Source: a virus
DNA length: 38,926 bases
IMG/VR virus record: IMGVR_UViG_3300037189_002295
Coordinates: 1 to 38,926 of that record
Strand: one strand, 5' to 3'
The notes beneath the pieces were generated by a model. It did not search any database. It was not told the DNA's origin and saw only the letters and a list, made by a program, of their open reading frames with translations. The position numbers and the translations under genes are program-made. Each line of letters begins with the position of its first letter. The stretch's first letter is position 1. Shown one piece after another: positions 24,542-33,305 of this stretch.

Positions 24542-25450
24542 TTAGGTGCTTCCAGGGCTGCCAAAAATCCCCAAGGGGTCACTGACGCCGAAGGAGTACC
24601 GCTCACGACTCTTGTAACGAACGTTACCCGTATCGAAGTCGCCGTCCATCGAGGTGTTCAGCGCGGTACGAGTGAACTGCTTCAAGCCATTCGGCACATC
24701 CGTGGTCAGGAACCAGCCGTTTGTGTCGGTCAAGAAGTGGTTGACAGTATAACCTTCCGGAATGCTGCCATTGTTCTTGAGGGCGTTGATCGTGTTGTCC
24801 GCGCTATCGACACGCAGCTCTGTTTCGAGCAGGCGCGTAGCAACGAACATCAGGCTCGGCGGCACGATCAGCTTACGCGGGCGAGCCGCAATCAGCAGAC
24901 CACGTTCGTCGGTCCAGGCCGCGATCTGAATGACAGCAGCTTCCAGGCTGGTTTCATTCAAGTCGGCGTTGGTGCTGGGCTTGTTGCTGTTGTAGCCACC
25001 ACTCACCAGCGGGTGCAGCGTGCTGAACATGGTCACACCATCACCCGACTGGAAGGTGGTGAAGCCGTTGTTCAGCGGAGCAGCAGCCTTGATCTGCTTC
25101 GTGTACGCCATCGAGCGCGCCAGCGCCTTGGCATAACGAGCGGACAGACTATCGTACAGGTTATCTTCCATCGCCTCTTCGGTGATGCTGAAACCCATAG
25201 CGATTGTTTCGTGAGTGAAGCGAGCGGTCCAGGCTTCCTGAGCATTGTCATACGAGATGGCAGCGCCTTCGGCCTTAACCGGGGCCGACGAGAAGCCCGA
25301 CAGCTTCACTTCTTCTTCAAAGGAACGCTCCGAGGTCTCTTCCTCGTAGATTTCCTTATGCTCTTCCGCGTACCGCTTGTACTCCAGACCGAACAGAGCG
25401 TTCAGACCCGGCAGCAGTTCCTTGAGAAGTTGTGCGCGAGATACAGCCAT
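24542..25450 (-). CDS. Major capsid protein (302 aa)
   Basis: MAVSRAQLLKELLPGLNALF, then an acidic stretch EEHKEIYEEETSERSFEEEV, SYDNAQEAWTARFTHETIAM, GFSITEEAMEDNLYDSLSAR and RKLIVPPSLMFVATRLLETE are hallmarks of a HK97-fold phage capsid family related to Mu-type major head subunits. The order N-arm, E-loop-like acidic region, spine helix and A-domain is consistent with 302 residues. The ribosome-binding site GGGGGAGGT, six to seven bases before ATG, is the strongest seen in the window, as expected for the most abundant protein. A strong terminator follows. Confidence 0.87.
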   Translation of the reverse strand: MAVSRAQLLKELLPGLNALFGLEYKRYAEEHKEIYEEETSERSFEEEVKLSGFSSAPVKAEGAAISYDNAQEAWTARFTHETIAMGFSITEEAMEDNLYDSLSARYAKALARSMAYTKQIKAAAPLNNGFTTFQSGDGVTMFSTLHPLVSGGYNSNKPSTNADLNETSLEAAVIQIAAWTDERGLLIAARPRKLIVPPSLMFVATRLLETELRVDSADNTINALKNNGSIPEGYTVNHFLTDTNGWFLTTDVPNGLKQFTRTALNTSMDGDFDTGNVRYKSRERYSFGVSDPLGIFGSPGST

Positions 25451-25465
25451 TTTTCAACCTCCCCC

Positions 25466-26113
25466 TTAGCTAGCCGCTGTGCCAGCGCGACCGGTGTTAC
25501 CCGTGCGATGGAAGTGCGTGTTGATACGAACGATGACATCAGTATAGGTGTCGCCAATGGCGCTTGTGGCGCTATTCACGAAGTCCACAATGGTCACAGG
25601 CAGCGTGCTGGTTGTAGCCACGCTCGAAGCCTGAAGAGCCACACCCGAAGCCACGTAGGTGTTGGTGCCAGCCACAGTCTGAATCAGGGACGCATTGGTA
25701 CCAAGCGTCGTCTGAGCCAGCGTGCCATCAGCCTGCACCTGGAACAGCACATCCGGGTCATCAATGACATAAGCCTGGATGTCTGTAGCGGCATTGCCGG
25801 CCACATAGGTCTGACGGAACACCTTACCGTAGGTCGGATCAGTGTACGTGCAGCCCATGAACACACCAACAAAACCAAAGCCGCCACCAGTGCTGGTGAC
25901 AGTCGTGGCCGTTGTCGTTGCGTTGAAGCGAGCCAGATTGCCGCGAAGCGCCGCAGCCGTCGAGCCTGTGTTGATGATGATCACCGGATCACCAACCTGG
26001 ATGTTCACGGCGTAGCTCGGAGAAATCGCGTAGAGCCGGGTCGAGCCAGAGTACGGGCGACCACCCAGCAGGTTGATGGGCTTAAGCCCATACGGAGCAA
26101 GTGTTAGTGCCAC
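25466..26113 (-). CDS. Capsid-associated (decoration-type) protein (215 aa)
   Basis: Opens MALTLAPYGLKPINLLGGRP and contains STRLYAISPSYAVNIQVGDP, GFVGVFMGCTYTDPTYGKVF and AYVIDDPDVLFQVQADGTLA. This family regularly precedes the capsid gene in short-tailed phages with a Mu/T7-like head module. It is beta-rich and suits a capsid surface or stabilising protein. Lies 15 bases before the capsid gene start. Confidence 0.75.
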   Translation of the reverse strand: MALTLAPYGLKPINLLGGRPYSGSTRLYAISPSYAVNIQVGDPVIIINTGSTAAALRGNLARFNATTTATTVTSTGGGFGFVGVFMGCTYTDPTYGKVFRQTYVAGNAATDIQAYVIDDPDVLFQVQADGTLAQTTLGTNASLIQTVAGTNTYVASGVALQASSVATTSTLPVTIVDFVNSATSAIGDTYTDVIVRINTHFHRTGNTGRAGTAAS

Positions 26114-26156
26114 TTTCCGCTACCTTTCTAACATGGGTTAAAGGGATGTTCCAAGA

Positions 26157-26612
26157 TCAACTCTTGGAGTCACGGCCAAACGACACCCGAGACGAACGCT
26201 CAGGCGCAAGCAACGGCATGCGAGGATCATTCTCACGCATGAAGTTGTGATCAACGCTGCTCATCTGCTGCTGGGCCAGATTCTGGTAGTAGGCGCCGCG
26301 TTGATGCGCCACCTCCGTCGGAATCTTGCAAAGCAACAGACCACCCACTTCAACATTGCCTTTGAAGCGGCTGTTCTGGTCAGCCTCCAGCATAAGCTCC
26401 GGATGATCTTCGGCGCGTACAGGGACGTATCCCTCACGAAACTGACGGCTTACATTCGTGTTGTCTGCACTGCCAACCATGGAAGTGCGAATCCAACGGT
26501 AAGTGTAGCCCGGCTCAGCAACAGGATCAGGGAGAGTGGAGGGCGGCTTCCAAGAAGTAGCGCGTTGAGTCTGTTCGCGTGACTCAAGGTCACGGGGTGT
26601 GCGGTCAGCCAT
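26157..26612 (-). CDS. Conserved phage head-region protein (151 aa)
   Basis: MADRTPRDLESREQTQRATS, then GYTYRWIRTSMVGSADNTNV, FREGYVPVRAEDHPEL, VEVGGLLLCKIPTEVAHQRG and RENDPRMPLLAPERSSRVSF are motifs of a conserved family found between scaffold and capsid genes. Overlaps the scaffold gene by eight bases. No catalytic residues; possibly a morphogenesis or minor head protein. Confidence 0.75.
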   Translation of the reverse strand: MADRTPRDLESREQTQRATSWKPPSTLPDPVAEPGYTYRWIRTSMVGSADNTNVSRQFREGYVPVRAEDHPELMLEADQNSRFKGNVEVGGLLLCKIPTEVAHQRGAYYQNLAQQQMSSVDHNFMRENDPRMPLLAPERSSRVSFGRDSKS

Positions 26613-27543
26613 GACCGTAATCCTTTACATATTGAGCAGCGTACTGTTCTGGCGACAGGCCGAAGCGTTTAGCCAAGCGCACCTGACTAGACGTGAGAAC
26701 CACCCTGTTTGTATTGCGAGAGGTCCGCGTAACGGGTGCCACCACACTACTGACAGGAGCAGGACGATTGGACTGTGGTGTCGGTTCCTTATCCACCACA
26801 GTTGCTTCTGACCTGAAATACTCAGGGAATCGACTGCGAACAGAGCGGTCAATCTCCTTGTAGTACTCGTCAGAGCGAGGATCAATCTTCCGCTTATGGA
26901 TGAGTTTGTCACTCACAGCAAAAGCATAAGCGGTCATATCCTCTTCAAGCTCACCAGGGGAATCGAACCACTGGTTGTCCTTGTACCAATCTTCCGCCTT
27001 AGGATCGACCTTAACGGTCGGCTGCTGCGGAAGCTGGGCAGGTTGCTGAGGAATCTGAGGCGGTACGTAGTTTACGTACTTCTCATGCTCCGAAACCAAG
27101 CGATGGAGTTGCTCCTGGGCTTCCAGGAACTTCTCTGTCTCGCCGGCCTCAAAGGCTTCCTTGGCAGACTTCTTGATGCTGTCGATCTGGACTTCAGTGC
27201 GAACCTTCGCCTGTCCAACGAGAGCCTGTTCACTAGATACGCCAGCCCGCTTGAGGCGATTGTTTTCCTCAAACAATGCCTGGGCCAGACGAACTGCCTC
27301 ATCCTTCTCACGGCCAGCCAGTTCCTTGGCGCGCCGCTCAGAATGAGCCTTATGGGTGAGGTCTTTGATCCTCTTCTGAACACCCTTACTATAGGTGCCA
27401 ACCTCATCATCCGAGATCTGGATGTCGTCGTCGGAGTCAGTCTTCTCGGGCGCTACAGCGCGGCCACGGTCGGCCTCCGGGGTGTCATCAACGATCTCGA
27501 TCTCAATGTCGAGGTCGTCGTTCTTTTCCAGTTTCTCGCTCAT
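26605..27543 (-). CDS. Scaffolding protein (312 aa)
   Basis: Highly charged: an acidic first 50 residues (DDLDIEIEIVDDTPEADRG), then a long coiled-coil-type helix (KRIKDLTHKAHSERRAKELA, EKDEAVRLAQALFEENNRLK), a Pro/Gln linker (PPQIPQQPAQLPQQP) and a C-terminal basic end. This composition and the place between the portal module and capsid gene identify a capsid scaffold. GLSPEQYAAQYVKD near the end likely touches the capsid. ATG overlaps the co-chaperonin stop by four bases. Confidence 0.85.
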   Translation of the reverse strand: MSEKLEKNDDLDIEIEIVDDTPEADRGRAVAPEKTDSDDDIQISDDEVGTYSKGVQKRIKDLTHKAHSERRAKELAGREKDEAVRLAQALFEENNRLKRAGVSSEQALVGQAKVRTEVQIDSIKKSAKEAFEAGETEKFLEAQEQLHRLVSEHEKYVNYVPPQIPQQPAQLPQQPTVKVDPKAEDWYKDNQWFDSPGELEEDMTAYAFAVSDKLIHKRKIDPRSDEYYKEIDRSVRSRFPEYFRSEATVVDKEPTPQSNRPAPVSSVVAPVTRTSRNTNRVVLTSSQVRLAKRFGLSPEQYAAQYVKDYGHG

Positions 27544-27920
27544 GCGCGCTTAATCCCACGGGGATCTTCAACAACAGCCTCTACTGTATCATCATTGATG
27601 ATCCGGAACTCCTTCCCGTGGATCTTGATCCGAGTGCCAGAGTAAGCGCGGAACACAACCCAGTCGCCTTCCTTGCACCAAGGACCATGCGGGAACTTGT
27701 TCAAGTCATTGTACGCCAAAGAACCAAGCTTGAGAACAAAGCCGACAATAGAAGCTGTCTGCTCGCGTTCGCGCGAAGCATCTGGAATATACACACCGCC
27801 GTCTGTCTTGTCTTCAAACTCAGGCATTGTCACCAAGAGCTTGTAGCCGACAGGTTCAGGAAGTTGGCTAGCGGCACGAACTTCTTCAGAAACTTCGGGG
27901 ATCTTAATGTTCAGGTCCAT
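27540..27920 (-). CDS. GroES-like co-chaperonin (126 aa)
   Basis: A Cpn10-like fold can be read: PEPVGYKLLVTMPEFEDKTD, GGVYIPD (mobile-loop and roof region, residues 41-47), REREQTASIVGFVLKLGSLA, then CKEGDWVVFRAYSGTRIKIH and EFRIINDDTVEAVVED. The final strands are the conserved barrel. It would act with the host GroEL to fold capsid proteins, as T4 gp31 does; no GroEL-like gene is in the window. It lies directly ahead of the scaffold gene, which supports a capsid-folding job. The family is clear; target specificity is inferred. Confidence 0.82.
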   Translation of the reverse strand: MDLNIKIPEVSEEVRAASQLPEPVGYKLLVTMPEFEDKTDGGVYIPDASREREQTASIVGFVLKLGSLAYNDLNKFPHGPWCKEGDWVVFRAYSGTRIKIHGKEFRIINDDTVEAVVEDPRGIKRA

Positions 27921-27975
27921 ACTTACTCACCGCGCACATTGAAGGGTGTGCGACCCAGCATCCCGATTGGGACGA

Positions 27976-28179
27976 TTAGTCCGCTCGCTGGGCACGTTCG
28001 ACCAGATCAAGCAATTCGCGTTCTGCAAAGGCCAAGCCTTCGATAAAGCCTGTGTGGTGCTTGTAGTCGGAGAAGTCAGTACAACCGCCTCCAGCGACAT
28101 GATCAGCACGTTCATTCATCAAATCCCTGATGGCCTTGCGAAGAACAGAGAGGATGCTCTCATCAATGTTGTCTAGCAT
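27976..28179 (-). CDS. Small conserved phage protein (67 aa)
   Basis: ATG at 28179 overlaps the portal stop by one base (TGATG); a GTG one codon earlier is also possible. Helical protein: ESILSVLRKAIRDLMNERAD, then DYKHHTGFIEGLAFAERELL. This small family commonly follows the portal gene. No domain of known function; perhaps an assembly helper. Confidence 0.65.
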   Translation of the reverse strand: MLDNIDESILSVLRKAIRDLMNERADHVAGGGCTDFSDYKHHTGFIEGLAFAERELLDLVERAQRAD

Positions 28180-30623
28180 CACTCAAACCTATTCTTCATC
28201 ATGTCGTTGCCAACCTTGATTCCTTCAAGCCGCATGCGCTGGATAGCTTCCTCATACTTATGATCGGAAGCCTCCTTAGTCGCTGCTGCCTTGATGCCAG
28301 CGGTAACCCCAGCGGTGCGCTCCTGAGCCTTGATGCGCTCTGCATCCAAGGTAAGGCGCCCCAGGTTGAGCATAGCGTCAGCATCGTCCTTCTTGGACTT
28401 ACGCTGTAGGTCAGCCTGCTTAAGCTGAAGCTCCTGCATCTGAGCCTGTATGACAGGGTCTTGCATCTTCTGCATGTTCTGCTTCATCTGCGCCTCAGCC
28501 TGATCCTTCTTAAGCAGCTTGTCTGCGGCGTCAGCGATCAGCTTGGACAGAGCTACCTCAACATCCTCAGGCAGCGCCTCGTCCGGTGGCGGCAACTCAA
28601 CACCAAGCTGCTTCTCAATCTCGCGGCGGTACTGGAAGCCAATATGCTCAGCGATATGGGCCTGTGCAGCCGCCTGAGTGGCTGCCGCCTGCGGAGACTG
28701 GCCAACCATAGCCAGAATCTTCGGGTCCTGCATGGCGGCCATATGGACCTTAATATGGGCCTCATGGTCCTGATACAGGAACGCCTTGATCGGCTTGTTC
28801 GTCAGGATGGCCATGTTCTCCGAGACCGGGTCCATGGGCTTCTTATCCTTAGCGGACGGAACAATCTTCTCAACGTCCTGAATGCCAAGGATGGTCAGCA
28901 TCTGCCGGTGAAGCTCTGGCAAGTCATAGATTTGAGGTGACTGAGCAGCAAGTTGGAGTGCCGCTTGGTATTGAACAACACGCTGGGACAAGGACGCTGC
29001 GTTAGGGTCCGTGACCGGGATTACATCAATCCGCCGATCATAGTCCTCACCGCGCGTGGCACCATCATCTGTCTCGTACTCATACTCATCCGGCAGGCAG
29101 TCTTTGATGATCTCCACCAACAACGCCAGTTCCCGCTTCATGGAGGCGTGGAGACGGGCCTGCACGGCAGACATCACCTTCATCGCCCGCTCCATGAGAG
29201 CGAGCGTGGTGCCTACCGGAGCTTGTTGATTCGCATCACCAATTTGGAGATCAGCGATTGAAGCGAACCGACGGCCTTCTTCCACCATGTTGCCAAGGAG
29301 GCTAGCCAGGACTTGAGACGGCTCTTTGTAAGGAAGGAAGGTAATAGCATCTTTGATAGCTCCAGAAGGAACATCGACATCACGGAACTCGCCGGGCATC
29401 AATGGTGTGCTATCGCCCTTAATCCGAAGCCCACGGGCCTTTAGACCGGCCGGCAGGTTAGACAGGGTGCCAGCATCAATAAGCTGCCGCAGGATACTGG
29501 TGGCGCTCTTAGCAATACCACCAACCAGATGGATAAGGCCGAAGGCGTAGAAGCCAAAACCAGGGATGTAGTCATACTGGACGAAGTGCTGACGCTTGAT
29601 CCGCAGCTTATCCCCCGCCTTCCAGTTCCGGTAGATAGACAGAACCTGACTGGATGTGCGGTCAATGGTGACTACGTAAGGAAGGGCAATGCCTGTCTGC
29701 TCACCTTCAAGGTCCGAATCTTCAAAACCAGGAAGATCAATGTCTGCATGAATCTCCAGCAGGACATGGCGATCATCGTTGCCACTGACATCCTCTCCGG
29801 TCATCTCATCCTTAGTCTTCTGGATGTCAGAGATTTCCGGCGAAGGCGTAGGCAGATCAACATCTGCATAGAAACCAATAGCCTGTAGCTTCTTCACATC
29901 ATTGGGATACTTCCGCATGATGTGGGTATAGCGGGGGCAGGACAGCAGATCAGACGCCCCGTAGGGCACCACAAAGTCCTCAGCCGGCACGTACATGGAC
30001 GTAGGACGGCCCGCGTTGGGGTCGAAGTACACCTTCTTGAAAGCGGCGCCAGCCAGGGGGAGAGCAAACAACATACGCTCATGTTCAGAACGGAACTCAA
30101 CCATCCGCTCAGTCAGCATGTAGTTCAGGTCATTCTTGACCCGGATAGCCTGCTTTTCCCGCTGCGGGGTTACTTTGCCAATGATCTTCGTCTTAACCGG
30201 GCCGGCGGCCGGAAAAGTTTCCATGATAGCCTGCGACTGGAACCGAACGGCGGCTTCAGACAGGATGGGATGGAACACACCACAAGCCCCAGGCCAGGGC
30301 GTACTGCGGTCTTCGATCTTCAGACCCAGGAGATCCAGGCCCTTGCGATAAGTATCCGACCAATCCCGTCGGCTATTCAGATCGGACTGGAACTCCTGAA
30401 GGAGTTGGCTGCTAAGGGACATCACATCCCGGTCTTCCATGAACTCGACCAAGTTAGCCCCGAATGTGGGGTCAACCTGCTCGGCCTTCTCATGGCCCAA
30501 GATGACAATGGCGCCGCCGTCCGGAGTGCCAATACTTACGGACTCAGGGTTCTCAATGGCGATCTCAAGAGAAGGCTCGGGTGCCGGGATGAAGTTGGGG
30601 TCCAGAGCTTTATCAACGGCCAC
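28179..30623 (-). CDS. Portal protein, P22-like family (814 aa)
   Basis: Start GTG 30623 is supported by AAGGA seven bases upstream. Family motifs are FMEDRDVMSLSSQLLQEFQS, RRDWSDTYRKGLDLLGLKIE, STPWPGACGVFHPILSEAAV, PAAGPVKTKIIGKVTPQREK, ALPLAGAAFKKVYFDPN, PRYTHIMRKYPNDV and FGFYAFGLIHLVGGIAKSAT. The C-terminal 200 residues are a long Ala/Gln/Lys-rich helix (DQAEAQMKQNMQKMQDPVIQ) that could form the barrel of a P22-like portal. Twelve copies would make the vertex through which the terminase packs DNA. Adjacent to terL, as usual. Confidence 0.93.
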   Translation of the reverse strand: MAVDKALDPNFIPAPEPSLEIAIENPESVSIGTPDGGAIVILGHEKAEQVDPTFGANLVEFMEDRDVMSLSSQLLQEFQSDLNSRRDWSDTYRKGLDLLGLKIEDRSTPWPGACGVFHPILSEAAVRFQSQAIMETFPAAGPVKTKIIGKVTPQREKQAIRVKNDLNYMLTERMVEFRSEHERMLFALPLAGAAFKKVYFDPNAGRPTSMYVPAEDFVVPYGASDLLSCPRYTHIMRKYPNDVKKLQAIGFYADVDLPTPSPEISDIQKTKDEMTGEDVSGNDDRHVLLEIHADIDLPGFEDSDLEGEQTGIALPYVVTIDRTSSQVLSIYRNWKAGDKLRIKRQHFVQYDYIPGFGFYAFGLIHLVGGIAKSATSILRQLIDAGTLSNLPAGLKARGLRIKGDSTPLMPGEFRDVDVPSGAIKDAITFLPYKEPSQVLASLLGNMVEEGRRFASIADLQIGDANQQAPVGTTLALMERAMKVMSAVQARLHASMKRELALLVEIIKDCLPDEYEYETDDGATRGEDYDRRIDVIPVTDPNAASLSQRVVQYQAALQLAAQSPQIYDLPELHRQMLTILGIQDVEKIVPSAKDKKPMDPVSENMAILTNKPIKAFLYQDHEAHIKVHMAAMQDPKILAMVGQSPQAAATQAAAQAHIAEHIGFQYRREIEKQLGVELPPPDEALPEDVEVALSKLIADAADKLLKKDQAEAQMKQNMQKMQDPVIQAQMQELQLKQADLQRKSKKDDADAMLNLGRLTLDAERIKAQERTAGVTAGIKAAATKEASDHKYEEAIQRMRLEGIKVGNDMMKNRFE

Positions 30624-30634
30624 TGTTCATTCCT

Positions 30635-33169
30635 TCAGTAATAAGCAGCATGGCGCCGAGGAAGTTCTTCTTCCTCATAGTCACTGGGGAGGCGGATCAA
30701 GCCACCCTGCCTGTACCGCATCAATGCCATAACAACACTATCGACAAGGTCATCATTAGCGCCATTAGGGAATGCAGCGCAATCCTCAATGACTTCGTCT
30801 GCCCATTTACGCTCTGGTGCCCAGACCATACCAGAGGAAATGATGTCTGCAACACTATTTGCTCGAACGATCTTATCATTAGGCGCCATCTTGGTGCCGC
30901 GCGTTGGGGTGAAGTCAGACACCGGCACCCCCATTGAGCGAAGCTCATGGATCAGCGGCAGGCCAGAAGCCTTAGCCTCAATAAGCAGCGTGTCTGGCTG
31001 CCACTCCCTGTACATCTCCAAGGTCTTAGCCTTGAGTGCCGGGAACTCCAGGCGCTCCTTGAAGGCATCCAGGAGGATCAGACTGGGTCTGAAGTTACCC
31101 ATCTCATCCTCACACTGGAACACTCCCCACACAGTGAAAGCTGAATAGTCTGAGCGATTGTTCTTGGTGTAAGCGGTATCCGCCGAGATCATCACGTACT
31201 CAACATCAGGCGCATACGGCTTAGTCCATCGTTTCCACCAGTCCCGCTTAAGAATGGCACCTTCTTCATTGGTTGGCTGCTGCTGATACTGAGCATTCCA
31301 CTTGGAAGCGGGTAGCTCAGACTTCAGCGCATCCAGAGCCTCCTTAGACCAGTAGCCGGGCCACAGGGGGTTGCCAGAGGGCATGATGGCAGGAAGCTCA
31401 ATCACCTCCCACTCAGAGGTGCCGTCGCGTTCCGTTGAAGACTGGATTAAACGTCCGGTAAGATCCCGCTTACCCCATCGAGTCATTACAATTACGATTG
31501 CAGCTCCAGGCTGCAAACGCTGCCGAGGGCCAGATGTGTACCACTCAAATGCCTTGTCATAGACAGACGCATCATGGGCGGCGAGGATTGCTTCCTGCTC
31601 GGTGTGCGGATCATCAATGATGAATAGATCGGCACCCTTACCGGCAATAGCGCCACCAACGCCAACAGCAAAGTACTCGCCGCCCCGACTAGTGGCCCAC
31701 CGGCCAGCAGCCTTGCTATCTGACTGAAGACCTATGTTCCTAAAGATCTTCTGATAGGACTCCGTGTCGATCAGGTTCCTGACCTTACGACCAAAGTTAA
31801 CAGCCAACTCGGCGGTGTGAGTAGACTGAATGATCTTCTTCTCGGGAAAGTTACCCATAAACCATGCTGGAAGCAAGTAAGACGCAAACTCGCTTTTGGT
31901 GTTCAGTGTAGCAACCATCCCGTGACCAGCAAGGAAAGCCTCATCCTCGCGGGCGACCTTGATGCAAACCGTATCACCACTCCGGTCTAGCTTGGTAACT
32001 CGAATGAAACGCCCAACCACAGGGGCTTTAGTGCGATCTCGCTTCCTAGCAAGAAAGCAACAATCCTTCATATAGAAGGAAACCCTATGATGAATACCGT
32101 AAGAACGATCTCCAATCTTTGCTTCAGAAGATTGGATGGAGTTCTTAACTCCCAGGCTCCACAAGAGCTTTCTAAAATCATTGATCATATCAATGTTCTT
32201 CTGGGCAAAGAAGCATTGACCAGCTTTGGTAACGCACCCATCAGTGTCCATAAGGCCACGAACAAGGTCAACGCGATCCTGTATCGTTCCAAGAAGATAA
32301 GCCTCTGGGATGTGCTTGCCGTTAAGAACCCCTAGGTCTCGCAGCTTTACCTTCAGATCCAGTATCCCAAAGCTCATGCGGGTAGACTGGTCGGTGGTCT
32401 TGTACCCCCGTCGCTCAATTTCAGCCCGAATGATGGCCGCATCATCATCCTTCATGGTGATGATGGCCTGAGCGGAGGTGCCGTCACCAAGCCAAACCCC
32501 AAGAACATAAGGATCTATGAGAAGCTCAGTGCCAGGAAGATCGACGGCACTGAACTCCGGAAGCATGGCAGCCCGCACCTGATTACAGTCTTTCTCACAA
32601 GACATCAAAACACGCCCATTACGGAGCGTCTTTAAGAGAGCGCCCTGATCTCGGCACCAAAGCTGCTCAGTGGTGTAGATATGGAACTTGTTGAACTTCC
32701 GACTCAATCTGACGCGCCAGCGATGATCACCATCACAAACAACTTCAGCGCCGTCGTCAGTAGTGACCTTGTAAAGTTGCCGGTCCTTGTGAACCTCAGA
32801 CTTACCAACAACCTCTGTTGGCACACCATCAGGTCCAAACACCTGATCTCCAACTTTGATCTCACCAATCGTTGTCCAGCCAGATGGGGTGAGAAGCGGA
32901 GTTTCCACAGCAAGCGGGTGTCTTGGTGCCATGTTGATGATGAGCCTCTTGCATTCTCCGCTCAACACTCGCTCAAACGCTTCAGCCATAATCTGATGGT
33001 GCCGACCTTCAATAAAGCCCGGCCACATCTGCTTAACGAATGGAATGAAGCCCGTCTTAGCTGTCTCTCGGGCCTTGGCCTGCTCCAAGTCATCAATGAT
33101 CTTGAGCAACTCTTTCTGCTCATTGATCGGCATAGACTTGATCTTAGGAAGGATGGCCTTGAGGTCCAT
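30635..33169 (-). CDS. terL: Terminase large subunit interrupted by an intein (844 aa precursor, ~505 aa mature)
   Basis: The mature protein would be residues 1-84 plus 424-844. The ATP-binding motif is split: NMAPRH (79-84), then TKSEFASYLLPAWFMG (424-439). FIIDDPH (516-522) is the Walker B region. The nuclease domain has D664 (MISADTAYTKNN), D674 in RSDYSAFTVWG, E731 in TLLIEAKASGLPL and D806/D807 in ANDDLVDSVVMAL. The protein should translocate DNA into the prohead and cut the concatemer, and can work only once the intein is spliced out. The ATG at 33169 has only a weak GGAA and follows a strong terminator directly. The portal gene follows 11 bases later. Confidence 0.95.
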   Translation of the reverse strand: MDLKAILPKIKSMPINEQKELLKIIDDLEQAKARETAKTGFIPFVKQMWPGFIEGRHHQIMAEAFERVLSGECKRLIINMAPRHPLAVETPLLTPSGWTTIGEIKVGDQVFGPDGVPTEVVGKSEVHKDRQLYKVTTDDGAEVVCDGDHRWRVRLSRKFNKFHIYTTEQLWCRDQGALLKTLRNGRVLMSCEKDCNQVRAAMLPEFSAVDLPGTELLIDPYVLGVWLGDGTSAQAIITMKDDDAAIIRAEIERRGYKTTDQSTRMSFGILDLKVKLRDLGVLNGKHIPEAYLLGTIQDRVDLVRGLMDTDGCVTKAGQCFFAQKNIDMINDFRKLLWSLGVKNSIQSSEAKIGDRSYGIHHRVSFYMKDCCFLARKRDRTKAPVVGRFIRVTKLDRSGDTVCIKVAREDEAFLAGHGMVATLNTKSEFASYLLPAWFMGNFPEKKIIQSTHTAELAVNFGRKVRNLIDTESYQKIFRNIGLQSDSKAAGRWATSRGGEYFAVGVGGAIAGKGADLFIIDDPHTEQEAILAAHDASVYDKAFEWYTSGPRQRLQPGAAIVIVMTRWGKRDLTGRLIQSSTERDGTSEWEVIELPAIMPSGNPLWPGYWSKEALDALKSELPASKWNAQYQQQPTNEEGAILKRDWWKRWTKPYAPDVEYVMISADTAYTKNNRSDYSAFTVWGVFQCEDEMGNFRPSLILLDAFKERLEFPALKAKTLEMYREWQPDTLLIEAKASGLPLIHELRSMGVPVSDFTPTRGTKMAPNDKIVRANSVADIISSGMVWAPERKWADEVIEDCAAFPNGANDDLVDSVVMALMRYRQGGLIRLPSDYEEEELPRRHAAYY
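31901..32917 (-). other. Intein with LAGLIDADG homing endonuclease, class 3 features (339 aa)
   Basis: The boundary is set by N-extein ...APRH and C-extein TKSEF, which restore the terminase P-loop. The intein opens PLAVETPLLTPSGWTTIGEI (block A-like) with Pro at position 1 in place of Cys/Ser. Block B is GAEVVCDGDHRWRV with H65 and W67. A LAGLIDADG endonuclease occupies the middle: YVLGVWLGDG (about 137-146) and LVRGLMDTDG (218-227). Block F is DTVCIKV with C318; block G is GHGMVATLN with T337 and final N339, and Thr as the +1 residue. W67, C318 and T337 fit the Trp-Cys-Thr set of class 3 inteins, where the block F Cys replaces the missing first-residue nucleophile. The penultimate residue is Leu rather than His. 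Confidence 0.87.
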
Positions 33170-33177
33170 GTGATTCC

Positions 33178-33210
33178 AAAAAAGAACCCCGCCAGTTTCC
33201 CGACGGGGTT
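33178..33210 (-). terminator. Strong terminator directly upstream of the terL start
   Basis: AACCCCG pairs with CGGGGTT (33185-33191 with 33204-33210; loop 12) and is followed in the minus direction by TTCTTTTTT. The T run ends eight bases before the terL ATG. Confidence 0.88.
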
Positions 33211-33305
33211 AAGTTAACGGAAAGGAGAGAGCAGTCAGCGACGGGAGAAATCGCTAGACAACGCATCAATACCACTCACTCCCTTCGCTCTGCAAGCACC
33301 AATCT

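Noticed and set aside
24536-26107. 523-codon plus-strand open frame opposite the capsid and decoration genes
   Set aside because: It is exactly antisense to two strongly supported genes with good ribosome-binding sites, and its product has no recognisable pattern.
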